From Eubacterium sp. AF22-8LB (GTDB lineage Bacteria; Bacillota_I; Bacilli_A; Erysipelotrichales; Erysipelotrichaceae), in NCBI RefSeq assembly GCF_003458715.1, contig NZ_QRVI01000006.1, positions 46,843 through 110,842 on the forward strand: DNA of 64,000 bases, given 5' to 3'. A model generated the notes under the pieces. It did not search any database, was not told the origin of the DNA, and was given only the letters and a program-made list of their open reading frames with translations. This document shows positions 25,474-34,881 of this stretch, in pieces; positions within the stretch are counted from its first letter, which is position 1; every line of letters begins with the position of its first letter. Made by a program: the position numbers and the translations under genes.

Positions 25474-26574
25474 ATGTTGAATATTAAATATGATATTGTA
25501 GGTTCTTTTTTAAGACCTGCTGAAATTAAAGAGGCTCGTGCCAAATTTAATAATAATGAGATTACATATGAACAATTACGTGATGTAGAGGATGAACAAA
25601 TCGCAAAATTAGTTGCGAAGGAAGTACAGCACGGATTGAAGTTTGTGACAGATGGAGAATTCCGTCGTCGTTGGTGGCATTTGGATTGGTTAAAAGAATT
25701 TGATGGTTTTACCACAAAACATTTAGATAAATTTATCAATGGTAGAAACAATCATATTGAATTGGGTATGATTGAAGGAAAGATTTCTTATGATCCAAAT
25801 AAAGCACATAAAGAAATGTATGCTTGGGATTTCTTGAAGAATGAAGCGAGTAAATATGGTGTTCAGGCAAAGAAATGTATTTCAGGACCAAATATGATTT
25901 TGATTGATCACTTTTTACAATTAGGAATCAAGGATACACCTTATTATGGTACAGATATTGAAGCTGTTATTGAAGATATTGGACAAGCATATCAAGCTGC
26001 CATTCGCAATTTCTATAACCATGGTTGTCGCTATATTCAAATTGATGATACATCGTGGACATATATGATTGATGATACTTTTGTTTCAAAAGTAGAAGGT
26101 TTAGGATACACAAAAGCACAAGTGTTGGATTGGTTTGTTCGTGTAAGCACAAAGGCATTAGAAAATCGTCCAGAAGATATGCAGATTGCGACACACTTCT
26201 GTAAAGGAAACTTTAAGGGAAATCCATTGTTCCATGGATTCTATGATACAATCGCAAAATCGGTTGCGAGCATTCCTTATGATGGCTATTTTGTAGAGTA
26301 TGACGATGCACGTAGTGGAACTTTTGATCCTTGGGCTGTTTTAAAGGGGACAGACCGTACATTTGTGGCTGGCCTGATTTCAACTAAGCGTCCTGAATTA
26401 GAAGAACACGATGCGATTAAAGCGCGTTATGAGCAAGCGAAGGCTGTTGTAGGTGATAATATTGCTCTTTCTCCACAATGTGGATTTGCCTCTGTAGAAG
26501 AGGGCAACTGCATTGATGAGGAAACACAATGGAAAAAGATTGATTTATTGGTATCTTGCCAAGACTTTATTTAA
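25474..26574 (+). CDS. MetE-like methionine synthase C-terminal domain protein (YxjG/YxjH type)
   Basis: 366 residues, the length of stand-alone C-terminal MetE-like proteins. It starts YDIVGSFLRP, and the zinc ligands are visible as His and Cys in ATHFCKGN and Cys in SPQCGFAS, with Glu between them. Members transfer methyl groups from a folate or other donor to a thiol; there is no N-terminal MetE half. No S-box, T-box or SAM riboswitch is seen in the 125-base upstream gap. A terminator follows directly. Confidence 0.85.
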   Translation: MLNIKYDIVGSFLRPAEIKEARAKFNNNEITYEQLRDVEDEQIAKLVAKEVQHGLKFVTDGEFRRRWWHLDWLKEFDGFTTKHLDKFINGRNNHIELGMIEGKISYDPNKAHKEMYAWDFLKNEASKYGVQAKKCISGPNMILIDHFLQLGIKDTPYYGTDIEAVIEDIGQAYQAAIRNFYNHGCRYIQIDDTSWTYMIDDTFVSKVEGLGYTKAQVLDWFVRVSTKALENRPEDMQIATHFCKGNFKGNPLFHGFYDTIAKSVASIPYDGYFVEYDDARSGTFDPWAVLKGTDRTFVAGLISTKRPELEEHDAIKARYEQAKAVVGDNIALSPQCGFASVEEGNCIDEETQWKKIDLLVSCQDFI

Positions 26575-26600
26575 GAGAAATCGTTTGATTTCTCTTTTTT
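26573..26600 (+). terminator. Terminator of the MetE-like gene
   Basis: A 10-bp stem AAGAGAAATC/GATTTCTCTT with loop GTTT and a T run. It begins on the last bases of the stop codon. Confidence 0.88.
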
Positions 26601-26618
26601 TCATAAAAAAAGGAACAA

Positions 26619-27830
26619 TTACTTGTTCCCATAATATGATTTTAAGAAAGATTCTTTAAATTCTTTGAATGTACCATCTAAAATGGCCTGTCTAGCCTGT
26701 TCTGTTAAACGAATGATAAAGCGAAGATTATGCATCGAAGCCAATTCAAAATATTTTGCGGATTCATTGCGATCCTGTGATTTCCAAAGTCGTCTTAACT
26801 CACCTAAAGTAATCTTGCTTTGGCATGTTGGACAATCACATCCTTTATCAATCAATAAATCACTGTCTCTATATTTTGATAAGTTGATAGGACCATGCAT
26901 TGTATACAGTCTTCCATGTCTTGCTTCTCTTGTAGGAGCTACACAATCAAATGTATCAGCACCGTTTTCTGTACCAATCAAAATGTCATCAGGATGCGAT
27001 AGACCTAATAAGTGTCTTGGTTTATTTTCAGGTAATTCTTCGTTACACCAAGTTAAGATATCGCCTAGTGTTTCTTTTAGAAAAGCTCCACCTAAGCCGT
27101 AACCATCAAAATCCATTTGAGCATACTTTTTACAAGTTGATCTTCTAAGATCTTCCCAACGACCACCTTGGATAACACCATATAAAGATTGGTGGTAACC
27201 TAAATCGTCACAATGCTTTTTATGTTCATCTAGACTTCTTTTTGCCCAACGCTCTGTTCTTGCCAAAGATTCAACGTTATATTCATAGGTATCGGCTAGA
27301 GAAGTTAATTCATCGTATGCCATATGGATATCGGCTCCAATGCGACATTGAATCTGCATGCTTTCTTCGGGACCGATAAAGTCTTCCTGACCTGTAAATG
27401 GATCGTGGAAATGAACGCCATCTTCTGTTACGTGAGCTAAACGCTTTTCTTCTTCTGTGTTTTTCATATTGTCTTCACGTTTCATGCTGACAACTTTACC
27501 GCAGCCAGAACCTAAAGACATAACCTGGAATCCACCTGAATCCGTTAAGGTTGGTCCGTTCCATTTTGACCATGCAGATAGGCCGCCATTTTCAGCAATT
27601 TCTGGTGAGATGTTTCGTAAATGATATCCATTACTTAACATGGCTTGTGCATTAATGCTCTTTAATTCTTCCATAGAAACAAAGCGAACTTCACCATGCG
27701 TTCCTACACACATGAATGCAGGTGTTTTAATATCTCCATGAGGTGTATGTATAATTCCGGCTCTGCCTAAATGGCCAGGAATTCTTTTTTCTATTTCAAA
27801 ATAAAATTTATTGTCATTTTTATATTCCAT
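26619..27830 (-). CDS. tgt: tRNA-guanine transglycosylase family protein, atypical substrate pocket
   Basis: TIM-barrel enzyme that swaps guanine 34 of tRNA for a queuosine precursor, 403 residues. The family is clear from LTDSGGFQVMSL, GVIQGGRWEDLRR and the zinc site CDCPTCQ with a later His in SMHNLRF. Two pocket segments are unusual: AYDELTS where bacterial preQ1-specific enzymes have DEC, and LGGAFLKE where they have GGLAVGE. A different base may be used, such as salvaged queuine. GGAGG supports the ATG at 27830. Transcribed after the MFS gene with a 32-base gap. Confidence 0.85.
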   Translation of the reverse strand: MEYKNDNKFYFEIEKRIPGHLGRAGIIHTPHGDIKTPAFMCVGTHGEVRFVSMEELKSINAQAMLSNGYHLRNISPEIAENGGLSAWSKWNGPTLTDSGGFQVMSLGSGCGKVVSMKREDNMKNTEEEKRLAHVTEDGVHFHDPFTGQEDFIGPEESMQIQCRIGADIHMAYDELTSLADTYEYNVESLARTERWAKRSLDEHKKHCDDLGYHQSLYGVIQGGRWEDLRRSTCKKYAQMDFDGYGLGGAFLKETLGDILTWCNEELPENKPRHLLGLSHPDDILIGTENGADTFDCVAPTREARHGRLYTMHGPINLSKYRDSDLLIDKGCDCPTCQSKITLGELRRLWKSQDRNESAKYFELASMHNLRFIIRLTEQARQAILDGTFKEFKESFLKSYYGNK

Positions 27831-27862
27831 AAATTCCTCCAACTTCTTTATTTTAACATAGA

Positions 27863-29002
27863 TTAGCGTCGTCTTATATAGAATATTACACTGAGTATAC
27901 CGATGATGCCGGCAATATAGCCAATGGACTGAATGTTAAGTATATTGATGGTTTGTCCACCAATAAAAGATCCTAGTCCGATACCTAGATTGAAAATACC
28001 AGAGAAAATCGACATGGCGATTGAACTTGTTTGTTCGTTTGTCACAAGGATTGTTTCGGATTGGCAGGCCACATTAAATGCAGTTGAGCTCATGCCCCAT
28101 ACAACACAAATCAGCAGTAGCGTAATAATAGATGCTGTGCTTGGTTTTAGTACAAATAGAACGATTGTAAGGCAGAATAGGGAAATTAAGATAAATCTTT
28201 TTCTGTTTAGATTGTAGAATTTAGAGAATAAATAGCTTCCGCCAATGCCAGCCACTCCAAATAAAGAAAGAACAAGTGTGATAGAATTGTTGGATAGTTT
28301 TGCGACTTGTGCAAGAAAAGGTTCAATATAGCTATAGGCTGTATAATAGGCACTCGCAAATAATAAGGATATCCCATAGATTGTGATGAGTTGTTTATTT
28401 TTAAGTAAGTCAGGTAATTCATTTAATGTAAAGGCTTGTGTAGTTTGAAGTTTTGGAAGATAAATGGTTTGGAAAATCAAAAGTAGAACACTTATGATTC
28501 CTACCATTAAAAATGTAATTCGCCAACCAATTAAAAGTCCGATCATTCTTCCTAGTGGTAAGCCGACAATCATTGCGACACTTGTTCCTGTGACAATCAT
28601 GCTCATCGCAAATTCACGCTTATCTTCATGAACAAGTCTAACAGCTACGACGCTTGCGATTGACCAAAAGATGGCGTGGGCACAAGCAACTACAAGTCTT
28701 CCTATTATTAATAAAGGAAAGCTAAAGGCGATAGCACTAATGCCTTGTCCTAGGGCAAAAAGGAAAAGTGTTGTGAGTAGTATCTTCTTATAGCTATATT
28801 TAGAAGCTAAAATCATAAGTGGTAAAGAAAGCAGCATAACAGCCCAGGAATAAATGGTGATCATAGTACCGGCAGTTGTTTGTGTGATATGGAAAGTCTG
28901 GGCAATGTCAGTCAATAGGCCGATGGGCATAAATTCAGAAGTATTAAAGATAAAAGCGGCTATTGTCATTCCTATAAGTGGAAGCCATTGTTTCTTATTC
29001 AT
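27863..29002 (-). CDS. MFS transporter, DHA1 family (SotB/AraJ/PbuE-like)
   Basis: 379 residues with 12 predicted helices. The N-terminal FNTSEFMPIGLLTDIA is the D-x-F-x-x-(T/S)-E-F signature of SotB-type transporters. The loop between helices 2 and 3 keeps a reduced motif A (ASKYSYKKILL). Relatives export sugars, arabinose or purine bases. It is first in an operon with the atypical tgt, so a purine-like or deazaguanine substrate is possible but unproven. Confidence 0.85.
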   Translation of the reverse strand: MNKKQWLPLIGMTIAAFIFNTSEFMPIGLLTDIAQTFHITQTTAGTMITIYSWAVMLLSLPLMILASKYSYKKILLTTLFLFALGQGISAIAFSFPLLIIGRLVVACAHAIFWSIASVVAVRLVHEDKREFAMSMIVTGTSVAMIVGLPLGRMIGLLIGWRITFLMVGIISVLLLIFQTIYLPKLQTTQAFTLNELPDLLKNKQLITIYGISLLFASAYYTAYSYIEPFLAQVAKLSNNSITLVLSLFGVAGIGGSYLFSKFYNLNRKRFILISLFCLTIVLFVLKPSTASIITLLLICVVWGMSSTAFNVACQSETILVTNEQTSSIAMSIFSGIFNLGIGLGSFIGGQTINILNIQSIGYIAGIIGILSVIFYIRRR

Positions 29003-29053
29003 AATAAAATCATCCTTTCAAAAAAAACGTATATTATTTTAGCACATGTCTTA

Positions 29054-29082
29054 TTGAAAACCATATTTTTTCTTTCTATAAT
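29054..29082 (+). promoter_or_regulatory. Promoter of rdgB-trmL
   Basis: TTGAAA (29054-29059), a 17-base spacer and TATAAT (29077-29082), 18 bases before the start. Confidence 0.75.
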
Positions 29083-29100
29083 ATATATCGGTGATAAATG

Positions 29101-29676
29101 ATGAAAAAAATAATTTGGATTGCGACAAGTAATGCGCATAAGGTAGAAGAATTTCAAGCAATGTTGAAGGATTGTGAAATTAAATGTTTAAAGGACTTAG
29201 ATCATAAAATCAATATTATTGAAGATGGTACAACATTTGAAGAAAATGCGTTGATCAAAGCTCGTACTTTATTTAATGAACTACATGAACCAGTTATTAG
29301 CGATGATTCTGGTTTGGAAGTGGATGCGATGGATAAAAAGCCAGGTGTCTATTCGGCTCGTTTTCTTGGTGAAGATACAAGCTATGATATTAAGAATCAA
29401 TATATTATAGATCAGGTAGAAGGAAAAACACGTACGGCTCGTTATGTGTGTGTCATCGCATATATTGATGAGAATGGAGAAGAACATGTATATCGTGGAG
29501 AATGTGAAGGCTTGATTCACGATAAGCTAGAGGGAGAGAATGGATTTGGGTATGATCCAATCTTCTATTATCCGCCATTCAACACAACACTTGCCAATGT
29601 GAGTGAAGAAAAGAAAAATAGTGTATCGCATCGTGGTGTAGCGTTAGAAAAATTTTTAAAGGATTGGAGTAAATAA
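29101..29676 (+). CDS. rdgB: Non-canonical purine NTP pyrophosphatase (RdgB/HAM1)
   Basis: Hydrolyses XTP, ITP and dITP to keep deaminated purines out of nucleic acids, 191 residues. ATSNAHKVEEF is the substrate-binding start, TFEENALIKA and ISDDSGLEVDA hold catalytic residues, and GENGFGYDPIF and SHRGVAL close the active site. Two ATG codons lie side by side at 29098 and 29101; the second has better spacing from GGTGAT. Confidence 0.96.
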   Translation: MKKIIWIATSNAHKVEEFQAMLKDCEIKCLKDLDHKINIIEDGTTFEENALIKARTLFNELHEPVISDDSGLEVDAMDKKPGVYSARFLGEDTSYDIKNQYIIDQVEGKTRTARYVCVIAYIDENGEEHVYRGECEGLIHDKLEGENGFGYDPIFYYPPFNTTLANVSEEKKNSVSHRGVALEKFLKDWSK

Positions 29677-29678
29677 TT

Positions 29679-30200
29679 ATGTTGCACGTTGTATTGTATG
29701 AGCCTGAGATTCCACAGAATACAGGTAATATTATTCGAACTTGTATGGCTACAGGTTCCCGTTTACATTTAATTGAACCATTGGGCTTTTCATTGGATGA
29801 AAAACACTTACGTCGTTCAGGAATGGATTATATTAAGGATGCAGATATTCATATCCATAAAGATTGGGATGCGTTTGTGGCTGAAAATCCAAGCGAGCAT
29901 TACTATTTTATGACTCGTTATGGTAAAAAGGCTCCGAGTGAATTTGATTTCACAAAAGAAGAAGGAGATATCTATCTAGTATTAGGAAAAGAGAGTACAG
30001 GTGTAGATAAAAAGATTCTTCAAGAACATTTAGATACTTGTATGCGTCTTCCTATGGTTGCGAACGCAAGAAGTTTAAATCTATCCAATTGTGCTGCCAT
30101 TATTGTATATGAAGTGTTACGTCAGCTTGAGTATCCAGGCTTGAGTACGCATGAAGAATTAAAGGGAGAGGATTGGCTTGAAAATCTTAAGGTCGATTGA
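29679..30200 (+). CDS. trmL: tRNA (cytidine/uridine34-2'-O)-methyltransferase TrmL
   Basis: SPOUT methyltransferase that modifies the wobble ribose of certain leucine tRNAs, 173 residues. HVVLYEPEIPQNTGNIIRTC is the family start, LVLGKESTGVD and RSLNLSNCAAIIVYE form the knotted SAM site. It follows rdgB by two bases; its end overlaps the next gene by 23 bases. Confidence 0.96.
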   Translation: MLHVVLYEPEIPQNTGNIIRTCMATGSRLHLIEPLGFSLDEKHLRRSGMDYIKDADIHIHKDWDAFVAENPSEHYYFMTRYGKKAPSEFDFTKEEGDIYLVLGKESTGVDKKILQEHLDTCMRLPMVANARSLNLSNCAAIIVYEVLRQLEYPGLSTHEELKGEDWLENLKVD

Positions 30201-30711
30201 TAAATATTTAGATTCGTTTGAAAAGCGGATCTTTCTTTTTATTTTGTTTATAACTTTTTATTGGTTATGGCAGAATATTTGGCAGCTACTTTTATTTTTT
30301 AAATTGATTTTTATAACAGATTACGAGAGTTTATTTAATTTGCAGGCAAAATTAAGTGCATATGAATCCAGTGTGTTTATTCGCATTATATATTGTGTGA
30401 TTTCTAACCCGTCATTGACGATGCAAATGATTCTAAATTGTATAACTACGATAGACATTTTGGGATTCTTTGGGTTGATGTGTTTCATTAAAAGATATAA
30501 GAAAATTGTTTTTTTGATGCTATTTAAATATGTATGGTGTTTGTTTTGGCTTATAAAAGGGCTAAATTCAATGAGTGTGTATTTGGTAATTAATTGCTTA
30601 AAATGGCTTTCTTTAGGCGCTTTTTTAAGCGTGGGGATGATGTTATTTTTTTGGTTGTATCAAATGATTGGAGATATTCTTGAATTTGGTAAAAGTGTTC
30701 ATGAATCGTAG
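30178..30711 (+). CDS. Hypothetical membrane protein
   Basis: 177 residues with about four hydrophobic helices (near residues 18-45, 62-80, 90-125 and 135-160), rich in Phe, Leu, Ile and Trp. No motif is recognised. The TTG start overlaps the trmL coding end and has GGGAGAGG upstream, so it is probably translated as part of the rdgB-trmL operon. Confidence 0.6.
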   Translation: MKILRSIDKYLDSFEKRIFLFILFITFYWLWQNIWQLLLFFKLIFITDYESLFNLQAKLSAYESSVFIRIIYCVISNPSLTMQMILNCITTIDILGFFGLMCFIKRYKKIVFLMLFKYVWCLFWLIKGLNSMSVYLVINCLKWLSLGAFLSVGMMLFFWLYQMIGDILEFGKSVHES

Positions 30712-30918
30712 ACAACAATGTACATTTTAAGAATTGTGTGTATTTTTTTATAAAATCACATAATATACCACAATTCAAATTGATATCCTTTAAATAAAGG
30801 AGATTAAGAATTTTTTAAGAATTGAATTACTAAAAAGTGCAAATGTTTTTTTGGCGAAAATTTGCATCAAAAATGAATCCATGTTAAATTTCAGATGTTG
30901 TAACGAAGAGGTGATATG
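30712..30918 (+). other. Intergenic region before the second NlpC-like gene
   Basis: This AT-rich stretch of about 200 bases holds no gene. A weak ACAAT/ATTGT hairpin before seven T (30715-30752) may end the preceding operon. A 7-bp inverted repeat TGCAAAT/ATTTGCA lies at about 30838-30874. A clear promoter could not be picked out. Confidence 0.4.
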
Positions 30919-32193
30919 ATGAATTTTATAGAAAAGCACAGTAAAATTTTAGCCGTCAGCCTATGTTTATTAACTTCAGGACCAATTGTTTCGACAATGT
31001 ATGCGAAAGAAGTTCAACCTGGATGGCATGGTGAAGGCGCAGATCGTTATTATGTTTTAAAATCAAATCGTCAAGCAGCTACTGGTTTAACAAAAATCGA
31101 TGATCAACTTTATTATTTCAATAATAAAGGGGAAATGCAGTTTGGATGGCAGACTGTTTCAAATGAAACTTACTATTTCTTAAAAGACGGAACTGCAGCA
31201 ACAGGTTCTGTAACAATTCAGGGAAGTGAGTATAATTTCCAAAAGGAAGGTGTCCTTCTTCATGGTTGGAGTGATGATGGTAAATCATTCTACGATGAAA
31301 ATGGAAACAAAACTTCAACAAACTGGGTTGAAGAAGATGGTGTTAAATATTATTTTGATGCCGATGGAAATTGTGTAACAGGATGGCAGGAAATCGATGG
31401 CCAGAAGTATTTCTTCGGTGAAGATGGAAAGATGGCTACAGGTCAATTTGAAGTAGACGGAAAAACATATTTCACTCAAGAAGACGGTATCTTCCGTACA
31501 GGATGGCAAGAGATCAACGGTCAAAAATTGTATTATGCAGATAATGGTGAAGTTACTAAAAATCAAATTGTTGAAATTGAAGGTACTAAATATGCTTTCG
31601 ATGAAAACGGTGACTTAATTAAAAATGCAGAAAAAGATGGATACAAAACAGATGAAAATGGTGTTGCGACAGAAGTAACTCCTTCTCAAGAGGAAACTAA
31701 AGCAACAGAACAAGCTCCAGCTCAAAACACAACAACAACTACTCAGGCTCCAGCACAAAATACAACAACAAGTGCTCCAGCTCAAAGTACAACAACTACT
31801 ACACAGGCTCCAGCTCAGAGTGCCCCAGCACAAAGTGCTCCAGTACAAAATACTCCAGCACAGAATGCGCCTGTAGCTACTCCAAGCGTTAGCAATTCTG
31901 CGATTGCTTCTGCTGCATTAGCACAAGTTGGTGTTACACAGGATTGTACAATGTTAGTAACAAATTCTTTAAGAGCTGTTGGAATTAACTTCCACGGTTG
32001 GCCAGAAGATTATTTGAGTTTAGGTACTATTACATCAAGTCCAGTTGCAGGTGACATTATTGTTTATTCAGGACATGTCGCAATTTATATTGGAAACGGA
32101 CAAGCAGTTCATGGCGGATGGAACGGATGCCAAACAGTTGTAAGTTCAGTTTCTTGTGCAAACGCATTGATCGCATATGTACATGTAGGCTAG
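30919..32193 (+). CDS. Secreted GW-repeat protein with C-terminal NlpC/P60-like domain
   Basis: Predicted exported wall hydrolase of 424 residues. After a signal peptide (about 1-30) and the shared PGWHG motif come about nine cell-wall-binding repeats of the choline/glucan-binding type (GWQEIDGQKYFFGEDG and relatives) to about residue 250. An Ala/Gln/Thr-rich linker with APAQ(N/S) repeats follows. The peptidase domain has Cys343 in DCTMLV and His386 in SGHVAIYIGNG. GAGGTGA at 30908-30914 favours the second of two adjacent ATG codons. Paralogue of the gene at 16986. Confidence 0.88.
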   Translation: MNFIEKHSKILAVSLCLLTSGPIVSTMYAKEVQPGWHGEGADRYYVLKSNRQAATGLTKIDDQLYYFNNKGEMQFGWQTVSNETYYFLKDGTAATGSVTIQGSEYNFQKEGVLLHGWSDDGKSFYDENGNKTSTNWVEEDGVKYYFDADGNCVTGWQEIDGQKYFFGEDGKMATGQFEVDGKTYFTQEDGIFRTGWQEINGQKLYYADNGEVTKNQIVEIEGTKYAFDENGDLIKNAEKDGYKTDENGVATEVTPSQEETKATEQAPAQNTTTTTQAPAQNTTTSAPAQSTTTTTQAPAQSAPAQSAPVQNTPAQNAPVATPSVSNSAIASAALAQVGVTQDCTMLVTNSLRAVGINFHGWPEDYLSLGTITSSPVAGDIIVYSGHVAIYIGNGQAVHGGWNGCQTVVSSVSCANALIAYVHVG

Positions 32194-32217
32194 AATTCAA
32201 TTCTAGCCTTTTTTTTT
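32188..32217 (+). terminator. Terminator of the GW-repeat protein gene
   Basis: The 21-base near-palindrome GGCTAGAATT-C-AATTCTAGCC folds into a stem and is followed by nine T. Confidence 0.9.
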
Positions 32218-32261
32218 ATTTTGATGTAAAATCATTAATATATTTTCAGGAGGTTTTTTCT

Positions 32262-33461
32262 ATGAACTATATACAAACGCAAAAATTCAGTGATGTCTAT
32301 GTTTCTTGTAAAACAATGTTGCCTTTTAAACGAAACACGATAAGTGCTTTAAATGTGCTTGTGTATATGATGAAGGCAAAAACTGAAAAGATGGATTCTA
32401 AACAAAAATTAGCTTCTACGCTCAATTTGGCTTATGGTACAAAGGTTTCATATGGCTTAACTTCTTATGGGGATCTTGTGACTTTAGATGTACGCTTTCA
32501 ATTTGTCAGACCCGATTGGATTGAGGATACTAGCTATGTAAATAAAATTAAAGAAATTATGAATCAGGTTTTATTTCATTCGGTTTTGGATGAGGAAAAT
32601 TTTAAAGAATCTGTTTACCTTTTAAAAAATAGATTGTTGGCACAAATGGATGATCCAGCCAATATGTCGTGTATGTATGCATTTCAAATGGCACATGATT
32701 TACATTCGATTTCCATTCCTGTGCAGGGTGATTTAAAGGATTTAGAGACACTGACATTAAAAGATGTCAAATCTGTGTATGAACTTTATATGGATATGGC
32801 TAAGCATTTCTATATTTGTGGGAATATCACCCAAGATTTATATGAATATATTGATTCATTCGATTCACATTGTGCGTGTATTTCAGAAAGAACCTTATTG
32901 CCTCGCGTAGAAACAAGTTACAAGACATTTGAAAAGGATATTTCGCAAACATGTATTTCACAGGTATATTCAACAGGTGTGGATATTTCAAGCGATGATT
33001 ATGAGGCTCAATGCCTTTTGAGCAGTATTCTAGGACAAAGTCAAAAGAATCTTTTGTTTGATGAGATTCGTGAGAAAAATAGTTTATGTTATTCGATTAG
33101 CTCTTCTTTGATTCGTTTTGATGGAGCTTTGCTTATTCATACAGGTGTTAATCGTAAGGATGTAAATAAGGTGTTGAATTTGATTGAAACACAAATGGAT
33201 CGCCTATTAAATATGGATTATGATGATCATTATTTAGAAATTGCGAAGATGGATTTTAAGAATCGTATTATCAGTGGTTTGGATCATCCTCTATCATTGA
33301 TTGCACAAGCCTTTTTAGATGATTTGTTGCATCGTGATATAACACCAGAACAAAGAATTGAACGTATTATGCAGGTGACAAAGGAAGATATTTCGCGTGT
33401 TGCCTTACAAATGAATTTGGCGTCAGTGGCCATCGTTGCGGAGAAAGAAAATGAATTATAA
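32262..33461 (+). CDS. ymfF: M16-like peptidase homologue YmfF
   Basis: 399 residues. First of the YmfF-YmfH pair of M16-family proteins. It has the insulinase fold (KTMLPFKRNTISALNVLVYMM, LAYGTKVSYGL) but lacks HxxEH, so it is the non-catalytic partner. In Bacillus these genes are linked to 5-aminopentanol modification of elongation factor P; that role is taken from the family. AGGAGG at 32248-32253 fixes the start. It overlaps ymfH by 11 bases. Confidence 0.88.
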   Translation: MNYIQTQKFSDVYVSCKTMLPFKRNTISALNVLVYMMKAKTEKMDSKQKLASTLNLAYGTKVSYGLTSYGDLVTLDVRFQFVRPDWIEDTSYVNKIKEIMNQVLFHSVLDEENFKESVYLLKNRLLAQMDDPANMSCMYAFQMAHDLHSISIPVQGDLKDLETLTLKDVKSVYELYMDMAKHFYICGNITQDLYEYIDSFDSHCACISERTLLPRVETSYKTFEKDISQTCISQVYSTGVDISSDDYEAQCLLSSILGQSQKNLLFDEIREKNSLCYSISSSLIRFDGALLIHTGVNRKDVNKVLNLIETQMDRLLNMDYDDHYLEIAKMDFKNRIISGLDHPLSLIAQAFLDDLLHRDITPEQRIERIMQVTKEDISRVALQMNLASVAIVAEKENEL

Positions 33462-34704
33462 TTTGAATATCAAAAAGGAAACCTTATCGAATGGACTACA
33501 GGTGATATTAGTCCATAAACCAGATTATCATAAATCCCTATTTCTTTTGGGTGCTAAGGTAGGGGGTTTTGACATTGAACAAAATGTAGATGGATCTCTT
33601 GTCCATTATAAAAGCGGTCTTGCCCATTATTTAGAACATCAAATGTTTTATTTAGATGGAGAAGATGTGAGTGATTTATTTGCAAATTTACAATGTGTGA
33701 CAAACGCATATACATCATATACAGAAACGGCGTTCTATTTTTCAACAACGGCAGATATAAAGAAGCCTCTGAAGCTGTTATTTGATTTTGTTGAGAATTT
33801 GGATGTGACAAATGAGACAATTGAAAAGGAAAAAGGAATCATATTAAGTGAATATGATATGTATCAACAGTCGCCTGAACAGCGCTTGTTTAAAGAAACA
33901 TTAGTTTCGCTTTATAAATATCATCCAATGAAGATTGATGTACTTGGATCAAAAGAAGATATTCAAGCTATGAATATAGAGGATTTAAGGCAATTTTATG
34001 AGCTAAACTATGATCCTAGTAAACTATGTTTAGTGGGGGTTACAGGTAAAGATCTAGATGAAATCACAGATTGGATTTATGAATGTCAAAAAGATGTTGA
34101 AAGTAAGTTAAATAAAAAAATTGAACGTGTTATTCCTGAAGAACCGGAAGAAGTAAATCGTGAAATTTTTGAGGATACAATGGATATTCACCAGCCTTTT
34201 GTATGTGTCGCTTATAAGATGAAGCCTTGTGCAGATAAAATGGAAGCCTTTGAAAAGGATTTTGCGGTGAATACATGGCTAGATTCAGTGTTAGGGCCTT
34301 TGAATCCTAACTTTCAAGAATGGCTTGATCAAAGAATATTTACGCAGTTTGTAGGGGCAGAGGCTGATTTTACAACGGATCATAGCTATATTCTTTTTTA
34401 TGCACAAACAACAAATCCCAATGCGTTTATTGAACTTGTGAAAGACTTGGTTAAACATACGTCGCTTTCTAGTGAGGACTATCAGTCTTTACATGCACAA
34501 GCTGTTGCGAATAATCTAAGGGGGTTGGATCATTTTGATGGTTTGGCCAATGACTTATTAAGAAGTCACTTTGAGGGGCAGGACTATGTGGAAAGCTTGA
34601 ATTGCATTCAAAATATGCGATTGGAGCAGGTAAAAGAATATATTTGTGATTTAGACTTCTCGCATATGTGTGTGACAAAAATTCTTCCAAATGAGTCTAT
34701 CTGA
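33451..34704 (+). CDS. ymfH: M16-family zinc peptidase YmfH
   Basis: 417 residues. The inverted zinc motif HYLEH (HxxEH) and the downstream Glu region in EKEKGIILSEYDMY mark an active M16 peptidase core. It starts with LSNGLQVILV, as usual in the family. Partner of the upstream YmfF in a probable heterodimer. The third Bacillus gene of the set (ymfI) is not present here. Confidence 0.9.
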   Translation: MNYNLNIKKETLSNGLQVILVHKPDYHKSLFLLGAKVGGFDIEQNVDGSLVHYKSGLAHYLEHQMFYLDGEDVSDLFANLQCVTNAYTSYTETAFYFSTTADIKKPLKLLFDFVENLDVTNETIEKEKGIILSEYDMYQQSPEQRLFKETLVSLYKYHPMKIDVLGSKEDIQAMNIEDLRQFYELNYDPSKLCLVGVTGKDLDEITDWIYECQKDVESKLNKKIERVIPEEPEEVNREIFEDTMDIHQPFVCVAYKMKPCADKMEAFEKDFAVNTWLDSVLGPLNPNFQEWLDQRIFTQFVGAEADFTTDHSYILFYAQTTNPNAFIELVKDLVKHTSLSSEDYQSLHAQAVANNLRGLDHFDGLANDLLRSHFEGQDYVESLNCIQNMRLEQVKEYICDLDFSHMCVTKILPNESI

Positions 34705-34763
34705 TCTAATTTAGCTTTTTTTGGTTAAATTAGATGCTAAAAATACATGATTTATATGAAAAA

Positions 34764-34799
34764 GAACGACCTATAGAGCAGATAGGTCGTTTGTTTTAT
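34764..34799 (+). terminator. Terminator between ymfH and ssb
   Basis: A 9-bp stem ACGACCTAT/ATAGGTCGT with a 7-base loop and a T-rich tail. A second, weaker 10-bp inverted repeat (ATCTAATTTA/TAAATTAGAT) lies just upstream at 34703-34734. Confidence 0.8.
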
Positions 34800-34820
34800 A
34801 GTATGGATATTTTGTACAAT
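34791..34820 (+). promoter_or_regulatory. Promoter of the ssb-like gene
   Basis: TTGTTT (34791-34796), an 18-base spacer and TACAAT (34815-34820). The -35 lies in the T tract of the preceding terminator. Confidence 0.5.
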
Positions 34821-34881
34821 ACAAAGGAAAGAAGGATGGTGATGAAAATGGTGGTCAGATTTGAAGGAGGATAACTAAATT

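Noticed and set aside
34836..34874. 12-codon frame ending in the ssb ribosome site as a leader peptide
   Set aside because: No runs of a regulatory amino acid and no attenuator hairpin; the frame is short enough to be chance.
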